Shown: positions 45,775-55,091 of the stretch, piece by piece
Layout of the letters: the number at the start of each line of letters is the position of its first letter
Position numbering within the stretch: the first letter of the stretch is position 1
Assembly (NCBI RefSeq): GCF_009789575.1
Contig: NZ_CP046908.1
Location: 1,612,001 to 1,676,000 of the forward strand
DNA length: 64,000 nt
Origin: Stappia indica
GTDB lineage: Bacteria; Pseudomonadota; Alphaproteobacteria; Rhizobiales; Stappiaceae
Direction of reading: 5' to 3'
Program-made: the position numbers and the translations under genes
The notes under the pieces: generated by a model
Databases searched by the model: none
What the model was told of the DNA's origin: nothing
Seen by the model: only the letters and a program-made list of their open reading frames with translations

Positions 45775-46695
45775 ATGGACGAGATGTCTGGCATCGACGG
45801 TGCGCCGGCGCGGCGGAAGACCGCGAAGGACTTTCCGCAGGAGCTGCTGGAGCTCTACGATTTCTACGCGCACGGCCGGATCGACCGCCGCGAATTTCTC
45901 GACCGCGCCGCCAAGTTCGCCGTCGGCGGCGTGACCGCGCTGGCCCTGCTTCGGCAGCTCTCGCCCGATTACGCGCTCGCCCGGCAGGTCGCCCCGGACG
46001 ACCCCGCCATCGAGACGTCGCGGATCGCCTACGCCTCGCCCAACGGCCACGGCACCGTGAACGCCTATCTGGTGCGCCCGGCCGGCACTGCCGAAAAGCT
46101 GCCCGCCGTGCTGGTGGTGCACGAGAATCGCGGCCTCAACCCGTATATCGAGGACGTCGCCCGGCGCATGGCCAAGGCCGGCTTCATGGCGCTGGCACCC
46201 GACGGGCTGACCTCTGTCGGCGGCTATCCGGGAGACGACGACCGCGGCCGCGAGCTGCAGCGCACGGTCGATGCGACCAAGCTGCTGAATGACTTCTTTG
46301 CCGGTTTCGAGCATCTCGCCGCCCGCGACGACTGCACCGGCAAGGTCGGCGCCGTCGGCTTCTGCTATGGCGGCGGCGTGGTCAACGCACTGGCGGTCGC
46401 CTATCCGGAACTGGGCGCCGGCGCGCCCTTCTACGGCCGTCAGGCCCCGGCCGGCGGCGTGCCGTCGATCGAGGCGCCGCTGCAGCTTCACTATGCCGGG
46501 CTCGACGAGCGCATCAACACCGGCTGGCCGGCCTACGAGGCTGCGCTGCAGCAGCACGGCAAGAGCTACGAGGTGCATTTCTATCCGGGCGTCAACCACG
46601 GCTTCCACAACGACACGACGCCGCGCTACGACGAGACGGCGGCACGGCTCGCGGAAGAGCGGACCATCGCCTTCTTCCGCAAGCACCTGATCTGA
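45775..46695 (+). CDS. Dienelactone hydrolase family protein
   Basis: A 306-aa alpha/beta hydrolase. The nucleophile elbow is [13 protein letters not shown] with Cys near residue 202, the Glu of the family is in [12 protein letters not shown] near 122, and the acid/base residues lie in LDERINTGW and VNHGFHN. The N-terminus ([20 protein letters not shown], then LALL) looks like an export signal, possibly a Tat type, so the protein may be periplasmic. The substrate need not be dienelactone. GGAGGAG lies 5 bases upstream of the start. Confidence 0.87.
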   Translation: MDEMSGIDGAPARRKTAKDFPQELLELYDFYAHGRIDRREFLDRAAKFAVGGVTALALLRQLSPDYALARQVAPDDPAIETSRIAYASPNGHGTVNAYLVRPAGTAEKLPAVLVVHENRGLNPYIEDVARRMAKAGFMALAPDGLTSVGGYPGDDDRGRELQRTVDATKLLNDFFAGFEHLAARDDCTGKVGAVGFCYGGGVVNALAVAYPELGAGAPFYGRQAPAGGVPSIEAPLQLHYAGLDERINTGWPAYEAALQQHGKSYEVHFYPGVNHGFHNDTTPRYDETAARLAEERTIAFFRKHLI

Positions 46696-46701
46696 AACGC
46701 G

Positions 46702-46729
46702 AAAACGGGCGAGCTTCCGCTCCGCCCGT
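46702..46729 (-). terminator. Terminator hairpin for the 46793-54842 operon
   Basis: ACGGGCG-AGC and GCT-(C)-CGCCCGT pair with a TTCC loop and one bulge; on the minus strand the stem is followed by TTTTC. It lies between convergent ends and could act in both directions. Confidence 0.55.
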
Positions 46730-46792
46730 CCGCATCGAAGGGTCCGGGAGAAGGGCGCCGCCCCTCCTCCCGGACCGCCGCCAAGCGCCGTC

Positions 46793-49700
46793 TCACTCGT
46801 CCTTCACCACTTCCGTGAGTTCCCAGACGGCGACGCCGGCGGAGCCGAGATTGCCGACGACGATCAGCGCCTCGCCGATGATCGCCGGGATGTAATAGGT
46901 CGCTTCCTGGATATCGGGAACGAACAGGAAGCGGGTGGCCTGACCGGGAATGACATTGGTCAGCGCCCGCGACAGGCCGAGCTTGGCGAGCTTGTCCTTT
47001 TTCGGGCTCGCCGCGTAATTCCATGAAATCATTCCGATATTGGCAAAGCCCCACAGCGTGATGGTCAGCTCCGCCGTGTAGGTGCGCGCCTTGCCGCCGG
47101 GAAACGCCAGGATCAGCAGTCCGCGCGTCGGTCCTGCGATGACCTGGCAGATCCAGATGACGCCGGCAAAACCGGGATCGCCGGCCGGACAGCTCGGCGC
47201 CGGCGAGCCGGGCCGGATCAGCCAGGGCATGGTGGCGAAGGTGGTGACGTAGCGCATCAGGACGGCGGCAAGGCCGGCAAGGTTCTTGCCCTTCGGCGTC
47301 CAGCTCTTCGAGTAGTTCTTAAGTCCCTCCGGCACCTTGCTGCCCTGGTCGGGGATCGCGCCGGTGGAGCTGAGGAACCCGGTGAGCCCGTCGGTGAAGA
47401 TGCGCACGACCATGGCGGCGGCGTAGATGCCGAGCGAGACGCCGGCCACCACCTTTTCGGAGGTGCTGTCGAACAGCACCTGCTTGTCCGTCGTCATGCC
47501 GAACTTCGACTTCACCCAGTCGACGGTGACATAGTTCTTGTAGGCGTCGAGCGAAGCCTCGTCCGGGAACGGCGCCTTGCCGGTCGCCAGCTTGTAGATC
47601 AGCGTTGCCGGGATCGCGACCAGCCACGAGGCGATCTGGCTGACGCGGATCGACAGGCTCCTGCCGGTGAAGAACTTGTAGAGCTGCGACAGGACCGGGA
47701 TTTCCCATTCCGAGAACAGCACGTCGCGGAAGGATTCCACCACCTCGCGAACCAGGTCCATCAGCGTCGCGATGACGCCCTTGGCCGCGTCCAGCGCGAA
47801 AAGGGCGACGCTTTCCATCAGCTTGATGACGCCGCTCATCAACAGGTTGAGGGCGTTATTGGGATCATCGCCAATGGCGGTGAAGAAGGTCAGCGCCTCG
47901 TTGAACGCCTCCTTGCCGTCGCCGAACTGGAAGTTGTTGGCAAGGTCCTCCATCATCGCAATCAGCCCGTCGAGCGAACTCGACAGGGCGCTGGAACTCA
48001 TCAGGCTGACCGCGCCGCTGCCGCCCCGTTCGTCGGCCTTTCCGCCATTCTGCTCGTAGGCATTGGCGAAGAGATTGTGTTCCATCTCATAGGCTTGGTT
48101 GTCGGTCATCTCCTGCTGCGACGAGAACTGGTCGTAGGTCGGATTGTCGTCCTTGTTGAGCTCGTCGATCATCGTGTCGACGACCGACTGGAGCGACTCC
48201 TTCAGCGTGTCGATGCCCGACAGGATCATGTCCTTGACGTGGTCGACGCCGGCCGCCGTGAAGTCGAGCAGCACCCGTGTGTTGTGTTCCACCGCCTCGG
48301 CCATGCGCTGGAAGTCGCCGAGGTTGAACAGGAAGGCGAGCCATTCGAAAAGCTGGCGCAGCTTGACCTTCAGCCAGTTCCAGACCCCTTGCACGAAGTC
48401 GAAGGCCTGCTGCACGAACTCGATGATCGCCTCGAACACCTTGCCGGCGATCTCGAACAGCACCCGGCCGATGCCGTCGATGATCTCGACGACGATCTTG
48501 GTCAGCCCGTCGATGACGAAGTTCGCCGCGTTCTTGATGCCGTTCCACACATCGCCCCAGTCGATGCCGAGGAAACCGGCGACTTTGGCGCCGTCGTCAT
48601 TGGCCGCCGAGGCGCGCATGGCGGCAAGGCGCTCGCCCTTCCAGTCGGCGACCTGCGCGAGCGTCATCGGCTGGTACTGCGGAAAGCCGGAGGTGAAGTC
48701 GATGGACCAGGCGGTTCCCGACATGGCGCGCAAGTCCAGCCGCGGATCGAAGCCGCGCGCCGCCTTGCGCCGGGAGACCGTGTGATAGACGACCCGCGCG
48801 GCCCGCGTCTCGCGCTGGCCGGCGATCTCCATCGAGGCCTGAGTGATCTGCTGCAGGCTCTGCGCATACTCGTCGCTGGAGCGATACTCAGCAGGCAGCA
48901 GGTAGTTGCCGGCCGCATCCTTGGCGTTCTTGATGTCCGCGACCGAAAGGGCGGCCAGCTTTTCCTGCAGCTGCAGGTTCGGCTCTACCACGATGGGCGT
49001 GCCGGCCAGCGTTCCCGGCGTCTCGATATAGATCGTCGCCGCCGCCAGCGCCGTTGCCTGCTGGTAGATCACCAGCTTGCCGCCCGGTCCGGTCTGCGCC
49101 GCGACCCGGTTGAGCTGGCTGCAGCGATAGGAGCGCCCGTCGACGAACAGGGTGATGAGGAACGAGGCCTGGATCGAGACCGGCGCGAAGGACAGCGGCA
49201 TGCCGTCTTCGTCCAGCACCACCACTTCCAGCGCATGGGTCTCGACCGGCACCATGTCGTTGTCCTGGCGCAGCAGGTCGATGCGCTGGTCGAACCACTG
49301 GCGCGAGGTCGGCGACTGCCAGAAGCGGGTGAGGTCGCCGGCCGCCGACACCGTATAGGCCTCGGCATAGCCCGCCCGGTCGCGCCCGACGGTGAAGATC
49401 GTCGCCTTGGAGCCCGGATCGGACGGGATCTCGTTGCCGAGCGGAAACAGCGTCTGCCATACCGGATCGGCGCTGCGCCCGCTGCCCGGCGCCTGCCCGG
49501 CGCGCCACAGCCGCCCGTCGGTGCCGATGCCGAAGACCTGCAACAGGTCGTCGAAGGTGACGGAGGCGTAGATCTCGGTCAGCGGCACACTCTGCGGGGG
49601 ATCGACCTGGATCCAGTCGTCGAACTGCTTCACCGTGCCTGACTGGTACTTTTTCTCCTTTTTCAGCAACAGCTTGCCGGTGCCCTGCTCGACCGCGAAG

Positions 49701-50467
49701 ATCGCCAGCCGATCGTTGGCATCCGCCACCACATAGAGCGCCGTCGCCTTCTTCGGCCCGAGCGTGCGCAGCGCCGAGGTGCGGTCGCTGGTCTCGCTGA
49801 ACAGGACGGAATTGTCCTTGCCGATGGCGAAGATCGCCGATTGCACGGCGCTGTTGGCCACCATGGCGATGCTCTTGACCTGGGCCTGTGTGCCGCCAGG
49901 TCCCATCACCGGCGCCCAGACCGGCCCGGCCCATTCGCTGGTGCCCGGCTTGAAGAAATTGTTGGCGAGCAGGCCGTAGTCTTCGCCCGGCACATCCAGC
50001 ATGACGTTGATATAGACATTGCCGGTGATGCCGCGCGCGCCGCGGAACTGGCGGATGGTCTCGCCCGCATCGCGCGGCTTGGTCTCGCGCTGGTAGTAGC
50101 TGCTGGTGGTCGCCTGGTATTCGGCAAGCGACAGCTGGCCGCTGTCGCCCAGCGTCATGATGTTGGGTGTGTCGCTGCCTTCCGTACCGGAGGTGTAGAG
50201 AAACAGCTGCCGCCCGCGGATGTGCAGGTCGGTGTCGTCATAGGGCGCCATCGACTTCTCGCCCCGGCGCAGGCGGTAGATCTCGCCTCCCGTACCGATG
50301 GTGTAGAGGTCGAGATCGCCGGCGCCATTCGCATAGGTAACGATGTCGGTGCCGCCGAGCGCGGGCCGGGAGAGCTGGAAGGTCTCCATGTATTTGGTGC
50401 TGGCGCGCGCCGCCGGGCGCTCGCCGGCATCGAGTTCAGCAAGGACGGACCTGGGCATCGCAATCAT
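46793..50467 (-). CDS. Large protein: beta-propeller, amphipathic helix block, C-terminal membrane segments (unrecognised)
   Basis: A 1224-aa protein without a signal peptide; I do not recognise a family. Residues 1-400 have repeated beta-strand units of propeller type (IVTYANGAGDLDLYTIGTGG, IFAIGKDNSVLFSE, LYVVADANDRLAIFAVEQGT, TVGRDRAGYAEAYTVSAAGD). Residues 412-485 look like an Ig/carboxypeptidase-regulatory-like domain. Residues 640-770 are a long amphipathic helical block (IDGLTKIVVEIIDGIGRVLF and on). Hydrophobic segments lie near 1003-1025, 1062-1083, 1102-1122 and 1190-1213. Such a mix suggests membrane insertion or pore formation, which is inference. GGAGG precedes the ATG. The start overlaps the previous gene by 32 bases. 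It is the last gene of a four-gene operon. Confidence 0.75.
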   Translation of the reverse strand: MIAMPRSVLAELDAGERPAARASTKYMETFQLSRPALGGTDIVTYANGAGDLDLYTIGTGGEIYRLRRGEKSMAPYDDTDLHIRGRQLFLYTSGTEGSDTPNIMTLGDSGQLSLAEYQATTSSYYQRETKPRDAGETIRQFRGARGITGNVYINVMLDVPGEDYGLLANNFFKPGTSEWAGPVWAPVMGPGGTQAQVKSIAMVANSAVQSAIFAIGKDNSVLFSETSDRTSALRTLGPKKATALYVVADANDRLAIFAVEQGTGKLLLKKEKKYQSGTVKQFDDWIQVDPPQSVPLTEIYASVTFDDLLQVFGIGTDGRLWRAGQAPGSGRSADPVWQTLFPLGNEIPSDPGSKATIFTVGRDRAGYAEAYTVSAAGDLTRFWQSPTSRQWFDQRIDLLRQDNDMVPVETHALEVVVLDEDGMPLSFAPVSIQASFLITLFVDGRSYRCSQLNRVAAQTGPGGKLVIYQQATALAAATIYIETPGTLAGTPIVVEPNLQLQEKLAALSVADIKNAKDAAGNYLLPAEYRSSDEYAQSLQQITQASMEIAGQRETRAARVVYHTVSRRKAARGFDPRLDLRAMSGTAWSIDFTSGFPQYQPMTLAQVADWKGERLAAMRASAANDDGAKVAGFLGIDWGDVWNGIKNAANFVIDGLTKIVVEIIDGIGRVLFEIAGKVFEAIIEFVQQAFDFVQGVWNWLKVKLRQLFEWLAFLFNLGDFQRMAEAVEHNTRVLLDFTAAGVDHVKDMILSGIDTLKESLQSVVDTMIDELNKDDNPTYDQFSSQQEMTDNQAYEMEHNLFANAYEQNGGKADERGGSGAVSLMSSSALSSSLDGLIAMMEDLANNFQFGDGKEAFNEALTFFTAIGDDPNNALNLLMSGVIKLMESVALFALDAAKGVIATLMDLVREVVESFRDVLFSEWEIPVLSQLYKFFTGRSLSIRVSQIASWLVAIPATLIYKLATGKAPFPDEASLDAYKNYVTVDWVKSKFGMTTDKQVLFDSTSEKVVAGVSLGIYAAAMVVRIFTDGLTGFLSSTGAIPDQGSKVPEGLKNYSKSWTPKGKNLAGLAAVLMRYVTTFATMPWLIRPGSPAPSCPAGDPGFAGVIWICQVIAGPTRGLLILAFPGGKARTYTAELTITLWGFANIGMISWNYAASPKKDKLAKLGLSRALTNVIPGQATRFLFVPDIQEATYYIPAIIGEALIVVGNLGSAGVAVWELTEVVKDE

Positions 50468-51395
50468 GGAAACCTCCCGAAAATCTGGCCGGTGAAAGAG
50501 ACGGGTCGAAAGGGGTCGTTGCCCGGTCGGCAAGCTGCCGGGCGAGTTGCAGGGCCGGGGCACGCCAGAGCGGGCGGCCATGGGCATTGCAATAGAGGGG
50601 ACGGTCGTGCGGGCGGCGGGCGGCGCGGTCGCGTGCGTCCACCGGCGCGAGCGATGCGGCAAGACCGTCGAGGCCGGGGACGCCGCAGGCCCGCGCCCGC
50701 AGCGCGGCGATCGCCAGTTCCGCCGGGTGGGCGTAGTAGGGACTGAGCACGCGCATCGCCGAACGGCTGGGCGCATGCTGGGAGACGGCTGCGGAAACGC
50801 GCCCGGCCAGCCGCGGCATCAGGACGGAAAGCGAACAGCCCGAGCGCCCTGCACCGCAAGCGGCAAGCGCCGCCAGCACGTTGAGATTGACCGTCAGGTC
50901 GACGGGGCCGGGATCGCTTTCGTGAAACCAGGTGCGCAACAACGGTGCCCGCGCGAACGGCGGATCGCCGCGGCGCAGCGGCCCGCAGGCAAGGCGCGGC
51001 AACAGGCCGGCAAGCCGGACCAGCCCTTCGCGTGCCTCGCGGCGGCGGCCGCCGACCAGCGCCATCCAGGCGAGCGCCGTATCGTCCGCATCCGGCGGCA
51101 GCCCGTCGACCAGGCGCGGCCCGCGTCCCCCTTGCGGATAGAAGCGGAACGCGCCCGGCAGGCCCCCATCCTCGCACGTCTCCAGAAAATCGAGCGCCCG
51201 CCCGTGGGCGTGGATCGCCGCCTCGCTTCGGCCGAGCGCGGCAAGCAGCAGCGCCGCCTGTGCCGTGACGAAGCAGCTCTCGTCGGCGACACACCCGGCC
51301 GGCGTTTCCACCTGCGAGGGGAACGCCCCGGACGAGGCCTGCAAGGCCAGAAGATCGGCCAGAAGATCAGCCAGACGCGGGGCGGGCTCAGCCAT
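50436..51395 (-). CDS. Helical protein with DxDDT motif, terpene-cyclase/prenyltransferase-like
   Basis: A 319-aa, almost all-helical protein. LLALQASSGAFPSQVE and VTAQAALLLAALGRSEAAIH are of the type seen in alpha/alpha-toroid prenyltransferase-squalene cyclase repeats. Residues 102-106 read DADDT in LPPDADDTALAWMALVGG, close to the DxDDTA acid motif of class II terpene cyclases. The protein is much shorter than full cyclases (600+ aa), so it may be a single-domain cyclase-like enzyme or only share the fold. It overlaps its upstream neighbour by 8 bases and its downstream neighbour by 32. Function is not established. Confidence 0.65.
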   Translation of the reverse strand: MAEPAPRLADLLADLLALQASSGAFPSQVETPAGCVADESCFVTAQAALLLAALGRSEAAIHAHGRALDFLETCEDGGLPGAFRFYPQGGRGPRLVDGLPPDADDTALAWMALVGGRRREAREGLVRLAGLLPRLACGPLRRGDPPFARAPLLRTWFHESDPGPVDLTVNLNVLAALAACGAGRSGCSLSVLMPRLAGRVSAAVSQHAPSRSAMRVLSPYYAHPAELAIAALRARACGVPGLDGLAASLAPVDARDRAARRPHDRPLYCNAHGRPLWRAPALQLARQLADRATTPFDPSLSPARFSGGFHDCDAQVRPC

Positions 51396-52497
51396 GGCAG
51401 GCCTCCCGGCTCCGCCCGGAGGCGGCGAGCGTTGCCGTCACGCGCAGCGGAGCCGTGCCGGCCAGCACCAGACCGACCAGCCCGTGCCGCTGCAGCGGGG
51501 CGTCGCTCTCGCCGTGCGGCGCACCGGAACAGACGAGGGCCTGTCGATAGGTTGTCATGTCCCAGCCGCGCGCCGCGCCCTCGGCAAGCAGCGCGTCGGT
51601 CACGCGCGCATCCGGCCCGAGCAGGGCGGCGGCATTGGAGTAGAAGGTGAAGGCCACCGCATGGGCGCGCCGCGCCCGCCCCTCGCCCGCCATCTGGAAG
51701 GCGACGGAAAAGCCGACATCGCTGGAGGGGATCTCGAAGCGGACGCTGCGCCCGGTCAGCCGCTCCACCAGCCGGCGGACCTCCTGCCCGCGCGGGATGA
51801 GGCCGAACCGGCGCATCAAGGTATCGAGATCGCCGGGAAACAGCGGGTCGGTGCGATAATAGAGCTCCAACAGGCCGCCATCCGGCGTGACACCCAGCAT
51901 CGTCGGCCGGACGTTCCGCCCCGTCAGCACCGGCGGCGCGCCGGCAAGGCGCTGCTCGAAACCGGCCCCGAGCGGGCGACCTGCGGCATCCGTCGCGGGC
52001 GCCAGCTCCAGATAGAGCTTGGCCGCGAGGCGACCCGCTGCGCCTTGGCGCAGGCCCGCCCAGGCGCCATAGCGCCCGCCCGCCTGCCGCTGCCAGCAGG
52101 ACAGCCGCGCGGCCAGCCGAAGCACCTCTGGCGACGGCTCGGAGCCCGCGACCGCCCGGCAGAGCGACAGCGCGGCCTCAAGCCGGATCCCGGGCAGCGC
52201 GCCGGGCGCCGGATCGAGACTGACGCGGGGATCGCAACCCGGCTCGCCGTCGGCCCAGACGAAGGCCGCCTCCATCGGCGCGCCGGACGGCGTCAGGTCG
52301 CTCGGTGGACGGCCGGGCGCAAGCACTGCCGGCGGCAACAGCGGACGGACCGCTGCCAGCAGGCTGTCGAGCGGCGAGACGGCCGCAGCCGGGCCGGCTC
52401 CCACCCGCAAGGAAGGGAGCGGTACCGGGGGTGCGCCCCCCGGCCCCTGCTGCAACCGCGCGCTCCCGGAGGGGATCGGCGGGGACATTGCGATCAC
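51388..52497 (-). CDS. Unrecognised 369-aa protein of the 46793-54842 operon
   Basis: A 369-aa soluble protein, no signal peptide. The Pro/Ala-rich N-terminus (1-60) is followed by an alpha/beta region with strand-like segments LAAKLYLELAPAT, MLGVTPDGGLLELYYRTD, VGFSVAFQMAG and AVAFTFYSNAAALLG. The alternating strands with a K-L-Y-x-E element faintly recall ABBA-fold aromatic prenyltransferases; I hold this loosely. Translation starts at a GTG that overlaps the upstream stop (GTGA), with an ATG three codons later as an alternative. The stop is inside the next gene. Confidence 0.6.
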   Translation of the reverse strand: MIAMSPPIPSGSARLQQGPGGAPPVPLPSLRVGAGPAAAVSPLDSLLAAVRPLLPPAVLAPGRPPSDLTPSGAPMEAAFVWADGEPGCDPRVSLDPAPGALPGIRLEAALSLCRAVAGSEPSPEVLRLAARLSCWQRQAGGRYGAWAGLRQGAAGRLAAKLYLELAPATDAAGRPLGAGFEQRLAGAPPVLTGRNVRPTMLGVTPDGGLLELYYRTDPLFPGDLDTLMRRFGLIPRGQEVRRLVERLTGRSVRFEIPSSDVGFSVAFQMAGEGRARRAHAVAFTFYSNAAALLGPDARVTDALLAEGAARGWDMTTYRQALVCSGAPHGESDAPLQRHGLVGLVLAGTAPLRVTATLAASGRSREACHG

Positions 52498-54842
52498 CCG
52501 CCCTGGCGCATCCGCGCGGCCAGCGCACCGGGCTCCATCACCTGGCGCACGAGGCCCGGCGTGACGGTCGCGGGCGGCAAGGCCGGCAGTTCCACCGACA
52601 GGCGGCCCGAGACTTCCTGGCTTTCGAGCTCGCGGGTCGTGCCGTCCTTCAGCACATAGACCGCCGTGTAGTAGAACTCGATGGTCGGCTCGGCAATCGG
52701 CCGCTGGATGCCGTAGAACCGCTCCAGGCTGTCGACGACGACGCCGGACGGCGCACCCAGCAGGCTGAACAGCATCACATTCTGCTGCGAGGCCTCTGCC
52801 TCGATCCGCTGCGCGGTCGTCATCTCGTGGCGCGGCCGCGACAGGAAGGCCGGCACGTCCTTGCCGAACTTATCGCGGACCTGTGGCTTGAGTTGGAACA
52901 TGGTCAGGTTGACGCTCGCCACCTGCGTCCAGTCGACGAGGCTGCTGTCGACCTTCACGCTGTAGTTCTGCACCGTGTTGGTGACCGTCATGGTCTTGTA
53001 TTCGCTCGACTGGCGATAGCCGTCGAGGGTGAAGCTCTCGCCGTTCGAGTAGAAGATCGTCCCCGAAAGGTTGAAATAGGCGTTGTTGGTGTTGTCGACG
53101 GCCTGGAAGTTCCAGCGCGGCTCGGCAAAGCTCAGGAGCCCTGTCGGCTGCCAGTTCGACCAGGTGTTCTCGGCGATCCATTTGTCGCCATTGTTGACCG
53201 GATCGAAATACTGGGCGTTGACGTCCACCAGCAGCAGCGTCGTGGTTTCCGTCGTGTAGTTGAACGCGCGCAGCGTGAACTGGGTGAACAGTCCCTTCGG
53301 ATCGGCCACGAAGACGATGTCCGCATTGCCCGAGCCCGTATAGTCGGGCGCCGACGACAGGGCTCCGGGCGGCTCGGACACGATCTCGCTGTTGTCGGCC
53401 ATCTGGTAGCGCAGCCGGTAGCTGTAGTTCTGGCCGATGGGCAGATTGTAGAAGCTGTCGAAGCGGACCCCGTTCTCCGCACCGTTGGCGGTGAGGGTCT
53501 TGGTCTGGACGATGGCCGGGTTGCCCGCCGGCGGCGCGAAGAAGAAGTCGATATTGACCTCCCGCACCCCGGTCGGACCCGAAAACGGGATATTCTGGCC
53601 GATGAAGGTCACTTGCCGCGTTCCGAAGACGTTCGGCGTGATGTTGACCAGCGTATCCGTCGTTGTGATCGGATCGCTCTTGAAGGTCTTGCCGTCCTTG
53701 AAGTTGATCACATAGGTATAGCTGAATTCCGGATTGTAGCGGCTGCCGGAAAAATCGCCCGGCGCCTCGAAGATCTTCGAGGACTTGTCGCCGTTGGTGA
53801 CGATCAAGGTGAACGTGTTGTCGGTCGGCCGCGTCGGATAGGTGACGGTGACCGCCACCGTCTCGGCAACCGGATCGTCGGTGCCGGAGCGGTTGAGCTC
53901 GCCGATCAGGTTGAACACCACCGACAGCTTGCGGTTGTCGACCCTGGTGAAGACCTGGCGCCACTCCTCGGAGCTGAAGCGGCGCATGAAGCTGCTCACC
54001 GGCGTCGACCAGTCGATCACCGTGTCTTCCTGGTAGGTCTGGTTGAACGAGGTCGTCGCCGAGACCGGATTGGGACCCGTCGCCATGACGGCGGCCGCCG
54101 CCACCGTGTTGGCGACCTGGTTCTCCAGCGTCGTCCAGCCCCAGTCGCGCACCCGCTGGGCCAGCTCGTCGCTGCTGCCCGGCCCGAGCTCGACCTTGAC
54201 TTCGCCCGCGCCCGACTGGCGCAGCACCTGCTTGACCTCCTGCAGCACCTGCTTCTGGTTGCCCCAGGTGTCGCGGACGGTCTTGTATTTCTTCTCGTAT
54301 TCGATGGCCGCCTCGGCGGTGTAGATCACCGTCGCCTTGGCGCCGAGCAGCTTGGTCAGCACCTGCATCTCGTATTCGACGCGGAAGGTGGAGGCACCGC
54401 CCTCGTCGCCGCTGAAGGCGTTCTTGAAGCTGTTGACCGCCTCGGCCGTTTCGAGCTCGATCTGGAAGGCGGCGACATTGGTGCCGTAGAGCGTCGGCTC
54501 GACCGCCAGCACCTGGTTCTCGCCGGCGATGTCATAGTAGAAATAGGCGGTCCCGCCGACCCAGACGAAGCCGCCCCAGGAGATGTCGGAGCCGAGGATC
54601 TCTTCGGCCGCGCGGCGCGCCTCCAGCGGCTGCACCAGCTCCATCTCGAAGGTGCAAAGGCCGGCGATGCCGCCGCCATTGGAGGTGTATTCGGTCATCC
54701 CGAAGGACGGTGCCCCGTCCAGCGTCCGCAGCCGCGGCACCGGCACCATGTACCAGAGCTTGGGATTGTCGTGGTCCTGGTAGACATAGGTGACGCCGCT
54801 GGCGCCGTACTCGATCTCGCGAACGCTCGAGACGTCGAACAT
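52494..54842 (-). CDS. Unrecognised 782-aa beta-rich protein, first gene of the operon
   Basis: A 782-aa protein with no signal peptide and no membrane helix. Residues 1-125 are strand-rich (GVTYVYQDHDNPKLWYMVPV, MTEYTSNGGGIAGLCTFEME). Residues 170-250 are helical (AAIEYEKKYKTVRDTWGNQK). Residues 320-640 look like several tandem beta-sandwich units rich in Thr, Asn, Tyr and Phe. A C-terminal acidic tail follows. GC content is visibly lower than in flanking genes (about half near 53040-53100), which hints at transfer or relaxed codon use. GGAGGG lies 5 bases upstream of the ATG. The AT-rich leader 54843-55091 presumably carries the operon promoter. Confidence 0.7.
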   Translation of the reverse strand: MFDVSSVREIEYGASGVTYVYQDHDNPKLWYMVPVPRLRTLDGAPSFGMTEYTSNGGGIAGLCTFEMELVQPLEARRAAEEILGSDISWGGFVWVGGTAYFYYDIAGENQVLAVEPTLYGTNVAAFQIELETAEAVNSFKNAFSGDEGGASTFRVEYEMQVLTKLLGAKATVIYTAEAAIEYEKKYKTVRDTWGNQKQVLQEVKQVLRQSGAGEVKVELGPGSSDELAQRVRDWGWTTLENQVANTVAAAAVMATGPNPVSATTSFNQTYQEDTVIDWSTPVSSFMRRFSSEEWRQVFTRVDNRKLSVVFNLIGELNRSGTDDPVAETVAVTVTYPTRPTDNTFTLIVTNGDKSSKIFEAPGDFSGSRYNPEFSYTYVINFKDGKTFKSDPITTTDTLVNITPNVFGTRQVTFIGQNIPFSGPTGVREVNIDFFFAPPAGNPAIVQTKTLTANGAENGVRFDSFYNLPIGQNYSYRLRYQMADNSEIVSEPPGALSSAPDYTGSGNADIVFVADPKGLFTQFTLRAFNYTTETTTLLLVDVNAQYFDPVNNGDKWIAENTWSNWQPTGLLSFAEPRWNFQAVDNTNNAYFNLSGTIFYSNGESFTLDGYRQSSEYKTMTVTNTVQNYSVKVDSSLVDWTQVASVNLTMFQLKPQVRDKFGKDVPAFLSRPRHEMTTAQRIEAEASQQNVMLFSLLGAPSGVVVDSLERFYGIQRPIAEPTIEFYYTAVYVLKDGTTRELESQEVSGRLSVELPALPPATVTPGLVRQVMEPGALAARMRQGG

Positions 54843-55091
54843 CACAGCCCTCCATCGAAAAAATTGAATGAATTCCAATCACACTCTATGCGCGAACTTT
54901 CGCACCGAGGACAGGCTCACACAATCGATAGAAGCTGCAATATTGATCCTATTTTCGACATTGAACGGGCAATTCAAGTCGAAATTGAAATTACAACTTT
55001 CTCAAAACTGTCATAGTTACGCAGAGTAATTTGATAAAAATGATCAAATACATTGAAATAAAGGCGCAAATCGCAATCACTGGTGAAAATA
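54843..55091. promoter_or_regulatory. AT-rich leader upstream of the 782-aa gene
   Basis: About 250 bases, far more AT-rich than the rest of the window, between the sitD stop and the first gene of the unknown operon (both minus strand). It contains the inverted repeat ATTTGAT-N7-ATCAAAT at 55029-55049. No clear -35/-10 hexamers or terminator could be fixed. No gene is supported in it. Confidence 0.5.
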
